A stretch of 64,000 bases of DNA, taken from contig NZ_SJOD01000003.1 in NCBI RefSeq assembly GCF_004331175.1, forward strand, positions 248,001 through 312,000, read 5' to 3'. The notes under the pieces were generated by a model. It did no database searches, was not told where the DNA came from, and saw nothing but the letters and a program-made list of their open reading frames with translations. Position numbers and translations under genes: made by a program. This DNA comes from Acinetobacter sp. ANC 4178. Its GTDB lineage: Bacteria; Pseudomonadota; Gammaproteobacteria; Pseudomonadales; Moraxellaceae. Below are positions 26,948 to 34,737 of the stretch, piece after piece. Position 1 is the first letter of the stretch; each line of letters opens with the position of its first letter.

Positions 26948-27103
26948 TTAGAATTCCTGTTTTGTCGAATCCTCTGCTTCATTGGCATTGGAATGCGCCG
27001 ATTGCTGTGCAAAAATAAATTTATAAGCACTCACTAAAAATCCAAAGGTAATTCCCGCAATAATGATTGGGGCAATGATCTTATTCGGTACTTTATTCTT
27101 CAT
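26948..27103 (-). CDS. Small single-span membrane protein (51 aa)
   Basis: A 51-residue frame from an ATG at 27103 with GAGG seven bases upstream. A basic N-terminus (MKNKVPNK) precedes one transmembrane helix (IIAPIIIAGITFGFLVSAYKFIF, about residues 9-31) and a polar acidic tail (SNANEAEDSTKQEF). It lies between the TM_helix channel gene and the 44-residue gene on the same strand, and could be co-transcribed with the channel gene. Function unknown. Confidence 0.6.
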   Translation of the reverse strand: MKNKVPNKIIAPIIIAGITFGFLVSAYKFIFAQQSAHSNANEAEDSTKQEF

Positions 27104-27121
27104 CCTCTTTCCTCATTTACA

Positions 27122-27150
27122 AGATCGATCAGTCTAAGCATGATCGATCT
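27122..27150. repeat. Perfect 9-bp inverted repeat after the channel gene
   Basis: AGATCGATC and GATCGATCT are perfect complements across 11 bases, just after the stop of the MscS-type gene. Neither side has a long T-run, so it is a weak terminator at best; it may protect the 3' end of an mRNA or attenuate transcription into the 51-residue gene. Confidence 0.45.
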
Positions 27151-27167
27151 CGACAAAATTCAACACG

Positions 27168-28847
27168 TTATTTCGGGTCATCTTTTGGCTGAATATCAAT
27201 ATTCCCTTCAGCTTCACCTGTAGAACCATACGGGTTATTTAAAGGTTTATGCTCAGGGTCGACCAGTAGATCATCTGGTACAACCTGATCCGTAGATGAT
27301 GTTGCAGAGGGTTGTTGCTTGACCTGAGTAGATGCCATTGGGTTTGATGTTTTCGGTTGTGGATTGGGTTGCTTCGCCTGCTTTTTCGCACAATCAATCA
27401 ATTCAGTCAAAATTCGCTCCGCAGGTTGACGTCCCCCAAGACCAAAGGCAAGGGCAAATGCGACGGCGACAGCGCCCAAGGTTAAACCAAAAGCCAAGTT
27501 CACAATCGAATCAGCGATTCCCATCGCTCTTAAGCCCATAGCAATGACTAATCCCATAATGAGCACACGGACCAAATTGGCTAACCAAAGCGAACTCTGA
27601 TATTCACCGCGTTGTACGATATTTGCCACCAAGTTTGCCAACCAAAATCCAATCACTAGAATAACTGCACCTAATAGAATATTGGCACCAAACTGAATAA
27701 ACATGGAAATCAGTAGGCTGACTTGCTCTAAACCCAAACGATTGGCTGCTTCTGATACTGCAAACAACATAGTAAAAAATACAATGAAATAACCCACCAC
27801 GCATGAAATTTTTGTGGTGCCTAAAAAGCGCTGTAAGTCGAGTTTGGCAGGAATGTCATCAACACCTGTCCCAGAGACGATATCTACCACCAAATTTGCC
27901 ACAAACCGCGAAACCACATAGGCAATAATCAGAATTAGCCCAGCTGCAATAATTTGCGGAATTGCATTCATAATTTCGTACAACATGGCAGTAGCAGGTT
28001 GTGAAATTGAATCAATACCCAAGGCTTCAAATGCGATAATTAAGGCGGTAATAATAATAATTGCAAATACAAATGAGCCCAATACATGCGCTAAATTCGA
28101 GTTCTTAAACAGTCCGATTTTTTGTGCTTGCTTCTGTAAATCTAAGCCTTGCACCAATCCTTCAAGAATGCCTCGAACAATTTTTGCCAAAATATAGCCA
28201 ACAAATACAATCACGATGGCAATAAATAAATTAGGTAGATATGAAATGGCTTCATTCAGCATATTTTGAATTGGGAACAGCAAACCATTTAAACCTAAAA
28301 TCGAAAGAACAATCGGTAAAAATAATAATAAAATCAGCCAGTAAACGATCTCACTGATATTTTGGCTAATGGGACTAACCCCCACATCTTCACTCAGTTT
28401 TTCATCGAGCTGAGTTCGATCCAGTAATTTCTTCAGTCCAACTTTCACCAAGTTGGCAAAAATCCAACCAATAAAAGCAACCGCTGCTGCGGCCAAAAGC
28501 TGTGGAATAAACAACAAGAACTGTTGGATCATATTACTGAATGGACCACTCACACTGGTCAGATTCAAGACATTCAGTGCTCCAATCACGGCGATCAGCA
28601 GCACAATCCAAAAGACTATTCTAGACACGATGTTTTCAATATTGGAACGATGTCCCGTTGCACCAGAAAGCTTTTCATTGGTGCCTAATTTAGATAATAC
28701 TTTTTTTACCGCGGCGGCAATGACTAAAGCAATCACCCAACCAATGAGCAAAATAGCGACAGCAGATAAAATCGGATGCAATTGATCCCAATAATACATC
28801 CCATTCATTTCAGGGGTTCTCATTCCCCCTTCAAAAAATTCATTCAT
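27168..28847 (-). CDS. Mechanosensitive ion channel-related protein with TM_helix repeats (CmpX-like)
   Basis: A 559-residue inner-membrane protein. It contains about five repeats of an alpha-helical unit with LLIGWVIALVIAAAVKKVLSKLG-type sequence (also FIGWIFANLVKVGLKKLLDR, FVGYILAKIVRGILEGL, IIAYVVSRFVANLVVDIV, VIGFWLANLVANIVQRG), the TM_helix repeat of the MscS superfamily, joined by short linkers. The C-terminus has LGAVAVAFALAFGLGGRQPAERIL, resembling the pore helix end, then a Gln/Pro/Asp-rich tail. The large cytoplasmic beta/alpha vestibule of MscS is missing. Related CmpX-type proteins affect envelope stress and c-di-GMP signalling; that role here is inference. Confidence 0.8.
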   Translation of the reverse strand: MNEFFEGGMRTPEMNGMYYWDQLHPILSAVAILLIGWVIALVIAAAVKKVLSKLGTNEKLSGATGHRSNIENIVSRIVFWIVLLIAVIGALNVLNLTSVSGPFSNMIQQFLLFIPQLLAAAAVAFIGWIFANLVKVGLKKLLDRTQLDEKLSEDVGVSPISQNISEIVYWLILLLFLPIVLSILGLNGLLFPIQNMLNEAISYLPNLFIAIVIVFVGYILAKIVRGILEGLVQGLDLQKQAQKIGLFKNSNLAHVLGSFVFAIIIITALIIAFEALGIDSISQPATAMLYEIMNAIPQIIAAGLILIIAYVVSRFVANLVVDIVSGTGVDDIPAKLDLQRFLGTTKISCVVGYFIVFFTMLFAVSEAANRLGLEQVSLLISMFIQFGANILLGAVILVIGFWLANLVANIVQRGEYQSSLWLANLVRVLIMGLVIAMGLRAMGIADSIVNLAFGLTLGAVAVAFALAFGLGGRQPAERILTELIDCAKKQAKQPNPQPKTSNPMASTQVKQQPSATSSTDQVVPDDLLVDPEHKPLNNPYGSTGEAEGNIDIQPKDDPK

Positions 28848-29158
28848 GTCTATTCCCTCTTCTTATTTCTGTTAATGACTGACGCCATTAGGAGCTTGAT
28901 TGTTGTATTCATAAAAAGCATGGAGGTACTTCATCACATTAGGATTTGTATTTTTTTTAATCAACAAGCATATGCAGAATTACAACAAAAGGGCACATTC
29001 CAATAGCAAAAAAGCTCTGGCTTATTGAGCCAGAGCTTTTATTTTATAGACAGCATTCCGTTAAATTATTCGTTTCAACTCAAGCGAACCCACCCTGAAT
29101 TATTGCATCGAACCCCGTCTTCAAGCATTGCTTCAAAGACATTCCCCGTTGCACATTC
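28848..29158. other. Spacer between the channel gene and the 49-residue gene
   Basis: A 311-bp region on whose plus strand no supported gene is seen. It carries the presumed leftward promoter of the channel gene (not resolved) and the strong hairpin at 29010-29040. The remainder up to 29158 shows nothing recognisable. Confidence 0.4.
29010..29040. terminator. Strong bidirectional terminator
   Basis: A perfect 13-bp stem AAAAGCTCTGGCT / AGCCAGAGCTTTT with loop TATTG. Leftward transcription from the 49-residue gene would end here before the channel gene. Confidence 0.75.
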
Positions 29159-29308
29159 TTAACTTGGCGTTCCGCTTGAGAGCATATACACCACAAGTGC
29201 CAAGAAAAAAATACCGACTAAGATTAGCATGTACACTGGTAAGCGTTTTTTTTGTCTTATTTCTTCAGCACTCGTGACATGAGGCGGTTTATTGAAATCA
29301 TGTACCAT
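29159..29308 (-). CDS. Small single-span membrane protein (49 aa)
   Basis: A 49-residue frame from an ATG at 29308 with a GAGGGG ribosome-binding site five bases upstream. A polar N-terminal half (HDFNKPPHVTSAEEIRQKKR) precedes one transmembrane helix (LPVYMLILVGIFFLALVVYML) and a short SSGTPS tail. The topology would be N-in with the basic QKKR at the membrane edge. It lies downstream of eutC on the same strand, 156 bp away, with a terminator behind it. Function unknown; not part of known ethanolamine loci that I can name. Confidence 0.6.
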   Translation of the reverse strand: MVHDFNKPPHVTSAEEIRQKKRLPVYMLILVGIFFLALVVYMLSSGTPS

Positions 29309-29464
29309 GTTCCCCTCACTCAATTCATCCCTTGTTGAATTTTTATACTAACAACAAAAAGTATGAAATTGTGTGACAAAGCATTATGTGATCGTGAGCG
29401 CTTGTAAATTACCTCTAGAACGAGCAGCTTAGCTTTTATTTTGGCTTAGCATCACGTCGCTCTT

Positions 29465-30280
29465 TTAGAAAATCCCATGCAGTAATTGTGACTGCCCCTG
29501 TTCAATGGTCATTTCATGTTCATCCTTTAAATTCACACCAGAAAATTGTAATTGTTTGGACTTAGACATCAGGGCAATCAGGCGTTGTACCGCCGTCACT
29601 TCATCCAAGCCTGCTGGGCGCACATTAGAAATACAATTACGCATAGCATCATGGCAACCTTTTTGAGCTTGCCAAGTGTAATAAATACCCATGCTATCAG
29701 GGGAACTCAAACCCGGACGCTCGCCAATTAACATGACTAACATCTGCGCATTTAAGATTTGCGCGATTTCATCCCCCAAAGCTACTCGACTTCCTGTTGC
29801 AACAACGATGGGAGCCACAGACCAACCTTGCTGGGCACAGGCATCGAACATTTTCGTGATAAAACTGGCTGCATTGTCTTCAATGGCACGTGCCGATAAG
29901 CCATCACCTGCCACAATTAACACATCATATTGCTGTTGCACAGATTGCATTGCTGTGAGCATTTGCCGTGAAGTCTCAGAAAGTTCCCGCCCTAAATCAG
30001 GACGTTTCAAATAAGTATCTTTATCGACTGCACAACTGCTGACTTGCACAAAAGGAATGGTCTGCTGCTTAAGTTGCTGGCTTAACAATTCAAGATCAAG
30101 CGGCTTTAATACGGCATCTTTGGCTTGAGCATGGGCCAATTGAAATTCTAATAGTGGACGAGTCGGAAGGCTTCCACCTGTTCGCCCCAAAGCAATTCGG
30201 GCATCGGTAAACTGTTTCAGTTGTTCCCAACGGTTTTGTTCAAATTGCTGCGGATACTGCACATCATAATGTAGTTTCAT
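29465..30280 (-). CDS. eutC: Ethanolamine ammonia-lyase small subunit EutC
   Basis: A 271-residue EutC. Family motifs include FTDARIALGRTGGSLPTRPLLEFQLAHAQAKDAV near residues 25-58, DGLSARAIEDNA, and LIGERPGLSSPDSMGIYYTW with NCISNVRPAGL near the C-terminus. With EutB it forms the adenosylcobalamin-dependent lyase that splits ethanolamine into acetaldehyde and ammonia. The start has a GGGGAG ribosome-binding site. It lies 15 bp after eutB. No shell-protein genes are nearby, so the pathway here is of the microcompartment-free type. Confidence 0.95.
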   Translation of the reverse strand: MKLHYDVQYPQQFEQNRWEQLKQFTDARIALGRTGGSLPTRPLLEFQLAHAQAKDAVLKPLDLELLSQQLKQQTIPFVQVSSCAVDKDTYLKRPDLGRELSETSRQMLTAMQSVQQQYDVLIVAGDGLSARAIEDNAASFITKMFDACAQQGWSVAPIVVATGSRVALGDEIAQILNAQMLVMLIGERPGLSSPDSMGIYYTWQAQKGCHDAMRNCISNVRPAGLDEVTAVQRLIALMSKSKQLQFSGVNLKDEHEMTIEQGQSQLLHGIF

Positions 30281-30295
30281 CCATATCTCCCCGAA

Positions 30296-31681
30296 CTATG
30301 ACATCAGCAAACGTGAGAACTTTTCTGGCATGTGCTGTGGCCATTCCAGCTTTGAACACTGCTGTTTTAAAATACCCTGCTGCTCCAACCAATTGGCAAA
30401 TTCAGGTGCTGGCGCAAGTCCTAAAAGCTGACGAATGTATAAAGCATCATGGAACGATGTGGTTTGATAGTTCAACATCACATCATCCGAACCTGGAATG
30501 CCCATAATAAAATTAATGCCTGCATTGGCTAATAAAGTGAGCAAGATATCCATGTCATCCTGATCTGCATCGGCATGGTTGGTATAGCAAATATCGCAGC
30601 CCATCGGGACGCCCAGCAATTTTCCACAGAAGTGATCTTCCAAGCCCGCACGAATAATCTGTTTACCGTTATATAAATATTCAGGGCCGATAAACCCCAC
30701 CACAGTATTCACTAAAAATGGCTTGTACTTGCGCGCCACTGCATAGGCTCTGGCTTCAATAGTTTGTTGATCTACCCCATGATGGGTTTGACTTGAAAGC
30801 GCACTGCCCTGACCCGTTTCAAAGTACATGACATTTTGCCCTACAGTTCCCCGCTTCAAGCTCAATGCCGCGTCATAGCCTTCTTGGAGTAACGCTAAAT
30901 TAATCCCAAAGGCGCTATTGGCTTGCTCTGTTCCTGCAATCGACTGAAACATCAAATCAATTGGCACATTTTTATTGGCCAGTTGAATACCTGAACTTAC
31001 ATGCGTCAGTACGCAAGATTGGGTTGGAATCTCGTATTCGTGAATAATGTAATCTAGCAGCTTTAATAATTCTGACAGGTTTTGCAGGTTATCAGTCGCA
31101 GGATTAATCCCAATCACCGCATCCCCATTACCATACATCAGACCATCCAAAATACTGGCAGAAATCCCTAAAACATCATCGGTGGGATGATTGGGTTGTA
31201 AGCGTGTCGACAAATGCCCTTCTAAGCCAATAGTGTTGCGAAACTGGGTAATCACACGGCATTTTTTTGCCACCAGAATTAAATCCTGATTACGCATAAT
31301 CTTGCTCACGGCAGCCACCATTTCTGGCGTTAACCCAGCTTGTAGTGCAGTCAATTTTTCCGTAGTAGCATCGGCACTCAGTAACCAATTACGCAAGTCA
31401 CCTACTGTAAAATGCGAAATTGGATAGAATGCATCGGCATCATGTTCATCTAAAATCAGACGGGTCACTTCGTCCTGTTCATACGGAATCAGTGCTTCAT
31501 TCAAAAACTGTTTTAAAGGTACATCTGCCAAACACATTTGTGCCGCCACACGCTCTGTTGCATTCTGTGCTGCAATACCCGCAAGCTGATCTCCTGAACG
31601 CTCAGGCGTAGCCTTTGCCATCAGCGTTTTTAAATCTGAAAAAACATAATGTTGATGAGCAACATCTATCCGATAAATCAC
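30296..31681 (-). CDS. eutB: Ethanolamine ammonia-lyase large subunit EutB
   Basis: A 461-residue TIM-barrel catalytic subunit starting at a GTG (31681) with AGGAG eight bases upstream. Signatures include VGDLRNWLLSADAT, FRNTIGLEGHLSTRLQPNHPTDD, GDAVIGINPATD, YFETGQGSALSS, VNTVVGFIGPEYLYNGKQIIRAGLEDHFCGKLLGVPMGCDICYTNHADAD and GIPGSDDVMLNYQTTSFHD. It binds ethanolamine and adenosylcobalamin with EutC. Twelve bp separate it from the permease gene, so permease-eutB-eutC form an operon. Confidence 0.96.
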   Translation of the reverse strand: MIYRIDVAHQHYVFSDLKTLMAKATPERSGDQLAGIAAQNATERVAAQMCLADVPLKQFLNEALIPYEQDEVTRLILDEHDADAFYPISHFTVGDLRNWLLSADATTEKLTALQAGLTPEMVAAVSKIMRNQDLILVAKKCRVITQFRNTIGLEGHLSTRLQPNHPTDDVLGISASILDGLMYGNGDAVIGINPATDNLQNLSELLKLLDYIIHEYEIPTQSCVLTHVSSGIQLANKNVPIDLMFQSIAGTEQANSAFGINLALLQEGYDAALSLKRGTVGQNVMYFETGQGSALSSQTHHGVDQQTIEARAYAVARKYKPFLVNTVVGFIGPEYLYNGKQIIRAGLEDHFCGKLLGVPMGCDICYTNHADADQDDMDILLTLLANAGINFIMGIPGSDDVMLNYQTTSFHDALYIRQLLGLAPAPEFANWLEQQGILKQQCSKLEWPQHMPEKFSRLLMS

Positions 31682-31693
31682 GGCTCACACTCC

Positions 31694-33139
31694 TTATGTA
31701 TTAAGTTCTTGTTCTGCTGCCTGAATATTGGCAAATTCTTCTTCTGGGGTGCCTGCGACCAAATGATGACGGCTATACAATAAGAAATAAAGAATAAATA
31801 CAGCATAAATTGCGGCTGCCATAAACCACACTTTCGGATCCACCACAAAACCTGCAACCGTCGCTATAGCAGCTAAAACTAAGGCAATCGAAGCGGTGAC
31901 AATTCCACCAGGTGCTTTATAAGGACGTGGCATATTCGGTTTTGCAATTTTTAATTTGATGTATGCCATCATCATTAACACATAAGAAATGGTGGCACCA
32001 AAGACTGCCATCAAAATCAGCAAATCGCCTTCACCAGATAAAGACAGCATAAACCCAATCACTCCAGGAATAATGATGGCTAAATGGGGTGCATGGTTTT
32101 TATTTGTTAATGAAAGTTTATTGGGTAAATAACCTGCGCGAGACAGAGCAAAAATTTGGCGTGAATAGGCATAAATAATCGAGAAGAAACTGGCAACTAA
32201 ACCTGCCAATCCGACAAAATTAACAAAACCTGCTAACCAAGTATTTTCGCCATAGACCACTTTTAAAGCATCTACCAATGGCGCACCTGACTCTTTTAAG
32301 GTATCTGCTCCTGCGGCACCCGCACCCAAAAATAAAATGGCTAAGGCAAACACCGCTAAAATCAGCATTGAACCAATCAAACCACGCGGTAAAGATTTAT
32401 GTGGTTCTTTGGCTTCTTCTGCCGCCAAAGGTACACCTTCTACCGCCAAAAAGAACCAAATGGCATAAGGCACAGCCGCCCAGATGCCTAAATAGCCCAA
32501 AGGCAAAAATGCACTTGCTCCAGCCGCATCGGTTTTGACAGGAATATTGAGTAAATTCTGACTGTCAAAATGTGGCACCATCGCCACAATAAAGACCAGT
32601 AATGCTACGGCAGCCACGGCGGTAATAACGAAAATAATTTTTAAGGCTTCTCCTGCACCTTTAAGGTGAATGCCCATAAAAAACAAATAGCAAAGTAAAT
32701 AAACGAACCAGCCGCCTATCCCAAATAAGGACTCACAGTAAGCGCCAATAAATACCGCAATTGCTGCAGGTGCAATCGCGTATTCAATCAGGATTGCGGT
32801 TCCTGTTAAATAGCCACCCAAAGGTCCAAAAGCTGTACGAGCAAAACTATAACCGCCTCCCGCTGTCGGTAACATAGTCGACATTTCCGACATGGCTAAG
32901 CACATACATAAATACATAATCGCGACAATAATGGTGGCAATAAACATCCCGCCCCATCCGCCTTGCGCCAAGCCAAAGTTCCAGCCTGCAAAGTCACCAG
33001 AAATAACGTAGGCAACGCCTAGCCCTATAAGCAATAGCCATCCAACAGCGCCTTGTTTAAGTTTGCGTTGAGCAAAATATTCTGTATTGGAATGATGTTC
33101 TGAATTGCCTTCTGCAACTACACTTTTAACATTTGACAT
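31694..33139 (-). CDS. eat: Ethanolamine permease (APC superfamily)
   Basis: A 481-residue amino acid-polyamine-organocation transporter with about 12 hydrophobic helices. The start at 33139 has GAGG five bases upstream; a frame extending to 33190 would overlap the promoter. Family-like features: GWLLLIGLGVAYVISGDFAGWNFGLAQGGW at the first helix, TMLPTAGGGYSFARTAFGPLGGYLTG, and FLAVEGVPLAAEEAKEPHKSLPRGLIGS. It brings ethanolamine into the cytoplasm for EutBC. A sigma-54-type promoter lies just upstream. Confidence 0.9.
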   Translation of the reverse strand: MSNVKSVVAEGNSEHHSNTEYFAQRKLKQGAVGWLLLIGLGVAYVISGDFAGWNFGLAQGGWGGMFIATIIVAIMYLCMCLAMSEMSTMLPTAGGGYSFARTAFGPLGGYLTGTAILIEYAIAPAAIAVFIGAYCESLFGIGGWFVYLLCYLFFMGIHLKGAGEALKIIFVITAVAAVALLVFIVAMVPHFDSQNLLNIPVKTDAAGASAFLPLGYLGIWAAVPYAIWFFLAVEGVPLAAEEAKEPHKSLPRGLIGSMLILAVFALAILFLGAGAAGADTLKESGAPLVDALKVVYGENTWLAGFVNFVGLAGLVASFFSIIYAYSRQIFALSRAGYLPNKLSLTNKNHAPHLAIIIPGVIGFMLSLSGEGDLLILMAVFGATISYVLMMMAYIKLKIAKPNMPRPYKAPGGIVTASIALVLAAIATVAGFVVDPKVWFMAAAIYAVFILYFLLYSRHHLVAGTPEEEFANIQAAEQELNT

Positions 33140-33172
33140 AGGCACCTCGCCCTCGCTTGATGCTAAACACAG

Positions 33173-33190
33173 ATGCATAAGCCATACCAA
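33173..33190 (-). promoter_or_regulatory. Candidate sigma-54 (RpoN) promoter of the ethanolamine operon
   Basis: On the minus strand the sequence TTGGTATGGCTTATGCAT has the invariant GG-N10-GC spacing of the -24/-12 element (YTGGCACG-N4-TTGCW). The GC is about 35 bp before the permease ATG, leaving a leader of about 24 nt that contains the ribosome-binding site. In Pseudomonas aeruginosa the equivalent eat-eutBC genes need RpoN and the enhancer-binding protein EatR; no eatR gene is in this window. Confidence 0.55.
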
Positions 33191-33269
33191 TTTTGACTTT
33201 TAGTTCAAAAATTTTGTATTCATTTATAAAAACAGCAGCTTATTTCGCTCAAGAATAGAGCCATTTTTA

Positions 33270-33294
33270 GCGGTATAATAGACAAGGTTACCGC
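33270..33294. promoter_or_regulatory. Inverted repeat upstream of the sigma-54 element
   Basis: GCGGTA and TACCGC flank a 13-bp spacer, about 85-105 bp upstream of the -24 element, a usual place for an enhancer-binding-protein site. A TATAAT inside it (33274-33279) could instead belong to the rightward gene. A second, shorter dyad TTTTGA/TCAAAA sits at 33191-33210. Confidence 0.3.
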
Positions 33295-33387
33295 AACGCC
33301 AGCCTCAAAGAATATGTAACCAATCTGCCTCAATACCACGAAACTAGAGTATAATTATCCACCTCATTTTAAATGCTCCTAATCTTT

Positions 33388-33810
33388 ATGGCGTATAGTC
33401 AACAAAGTGTCACACTTGATCTTGACACCGACGTCACACATCAATGTTCACTACACTACACACGTGATCAGCATCTGATTGGTATTATTGAATTTACCAA
33501 ACCTAGCTATGTGCTGAAATGGGGCGATTTAGAATATTTTCGTCGTCGCACTGAAGAGTTTTCAGTCATGCCCTTTCCAGAATGTGTGAATGCCATGGTT
33601 GTTGATATTCGCAATATTGCCGCATTCTTGGACAATGAAGTTCCAATTCTGCCTTGGCGCTTACTGGAAGAGGATTGTCCTGTGCGATTAGTGGTTCCAC
33701 AAGACCGTCTGGAATATTATGCAGGTCTGTTTGAACCCATTTGGCTCAGTACAGATTTAGACAGTGCCATTTATGAAATTCGTGATTTTATGGATATGTT
33801 CGTGCACTAA
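33388..33810 (+). CDS. Conserved hypothetical protein (140 aa)
   Basis: A 140-residue acidic soluble protein with no signal or membrane segment. It has mixed alpha/beta content and a distinctive Trp/Phe-rich centre (YVLKWGDLEYFRRRTEEFSVMPFPECVNAMVVDIRNIA). I do not recognise a family. An ATG at 33373 is in frame; I prefer 33388 because a TATAAT at 33350-33355 would put the transcription start near 33362, but neither ATG has a clear ribosome-binding site. Monocistronic, with a terminator at 33824-33850. Confidence 0.6.
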   Translation: MAYSQQSVTLDLDTDVTHQCSLHYTRDQHLIGIIEFTKPSYVLKWGDLEYFRRRTEEFSVMPFPECVNAMVVDIRNIAAFLDNEVPILPWRLLEEDCPVRLVVPQDRLEYYAGLFEPIWLSTDLDSAIYEIRDFMDMFVH

Positions 33811-33823
33811 ATTGTAGTGACAA

Positions 33824-33850
33824 AAAAATCCTCCCAAATGGAGGATTTTT
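33824..33850. terminator. Bidirectional terminator between the 140-aa gene and fpr
   Basis: AAAAATCCTCC and GGAGGATTTTT form a perfect 11-bp stem with a CAAAT loop, giving T-tails on both strands between two convergent genes. Confidence 0.8.
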
Positions 33851-33890
33851 TATTTCTCATTCAATCGACTCATGATCGAATAGCATGATT

Positions 33891-34652
33891 TTACCAATAA
33901 TTTTCAACTGCAATATTGCCTTCACCACGGCGGTTCATGGTTAAACCACGAGCTTTCAACGCCTCTTTAGTATCTTCTACCATTTGTGGATTACCGCACA
34001 ACATTACATGACTGGTCACAGGATTCAGTTCGCAGCCAACAGCCCGTTCCAATGCACCATTCTCGATCAATATCGGCAAACGATCATGCAACACGGCTTG
34101 CGGATCACGGGTCACAATCGGCACAAATTTAAAACCTGTATGGCCTTCTCCGAAAGTTTCTGCAATCTCTTGAATACGTTCGACATAAGCCAATTCGGAA
34201 GCAGTACGAACACTGTAGACCAAATGAATTTTTTGATATTTGCTCCACGTTTCGAAGTCTTGCAGCATGGAAACAAAAGGTGCCAAGCCTGTGCCTGTCG
34301 CCAATAACCATAAATCCTGAGGTAAGGGCAATTGGTAACGGGTAAGGGTTAAAAATCCGTAAGGGATTTTTTCTAAATACAGTTCATTGCCCACTTGTAA
34401 ATGCTGCAAGTTGGATGTAAATGCTCCATCTGGCACTACAATTGAAAAAAATTCTAAGGTTTCGTCAAACGGTGAGGACACAATTGAATAAGCACGAACC
34501 ACCAATTCATCCCCGACTTTTAAGCCAATGCGGGCAAATTGACCTGCGGTAAACTTAAAATGTGCAGGACGTGTCATGGTGAAACTAAATAAAGTATTGG
34601 TCCAACGCTGTACAGATAAAACCTTTTCTACGCTAAATTTTTCAATTGACAT
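33891..34652 (-). CDS. fpr: Ferredoxin--NADP+ reductase
   Basis: A 253-residue flavoprotein of the bacterial Fpr type. The FAD-binding motif is RAYSIVSSPFDE (about residues 54-65), the NADP-binding segments are LATGTGLAPFVSMLQDFE and VYSVRTASELAYVE, and the C-terminus has the family's VMLCGNPQMVEDTKEALKARGL and ends VENYW, the aromatic end typical of subclass I enzymes. It transfers electrons between NADPH and ferredoxin/flavodoxin and supports oxidative-stress and iron-sulfur metabolism. It is divergent from a LysR gene that probably controls it. Confidence 0.92.
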   Translation of the reverse strand: MSIEKFSVEKVLSVQRWTNTLFSFTMTRPAHFKFTAGQFARIGLKVGDELVVRAYSIVSSPFDETLEFFSIVVPDGAFTSNLQHLQVGNELYLEKIPYGFLTLTRYQLPLPQDLWLLATGTGLAPFVSMLQDFETWSKYQKIHLVYSVRTASELAYVERIQEIAETFGEGHTGFKFVPIVTRDPQAVLHDRLPILIENGALERAVGCELNPVTSHVMLCGNPQMVEDTKEALKARGLTMNRRGEGNIAVENYW

Positions 34653-34680
34653 GATTTCGACGTGGCATCAAAGACTGTGC

Positions 34681-34694
34681 TCATGTTAGCATGA
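34681..34694. promoter_or_regulatory. Dyad in the fpr/finR intergenic region
   Basis: TCATG and CATGA are separated by TTAG in the 85-bp divergent gap, a candidate LysR-type binding site. It is short and not proven. Confidence 0.25.
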
Positions 34695-34737
34695 CAGCAT
34701 AATTTATTAATATTTTTTAAATGTTAAGGCTACATTC

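Noticed and set aside
29401..29464. Terminator directly after eutC
   Set aside because: The repeats GCTTAGC found there are direct rather than inverted and do not form a stable stem with a T-tail.
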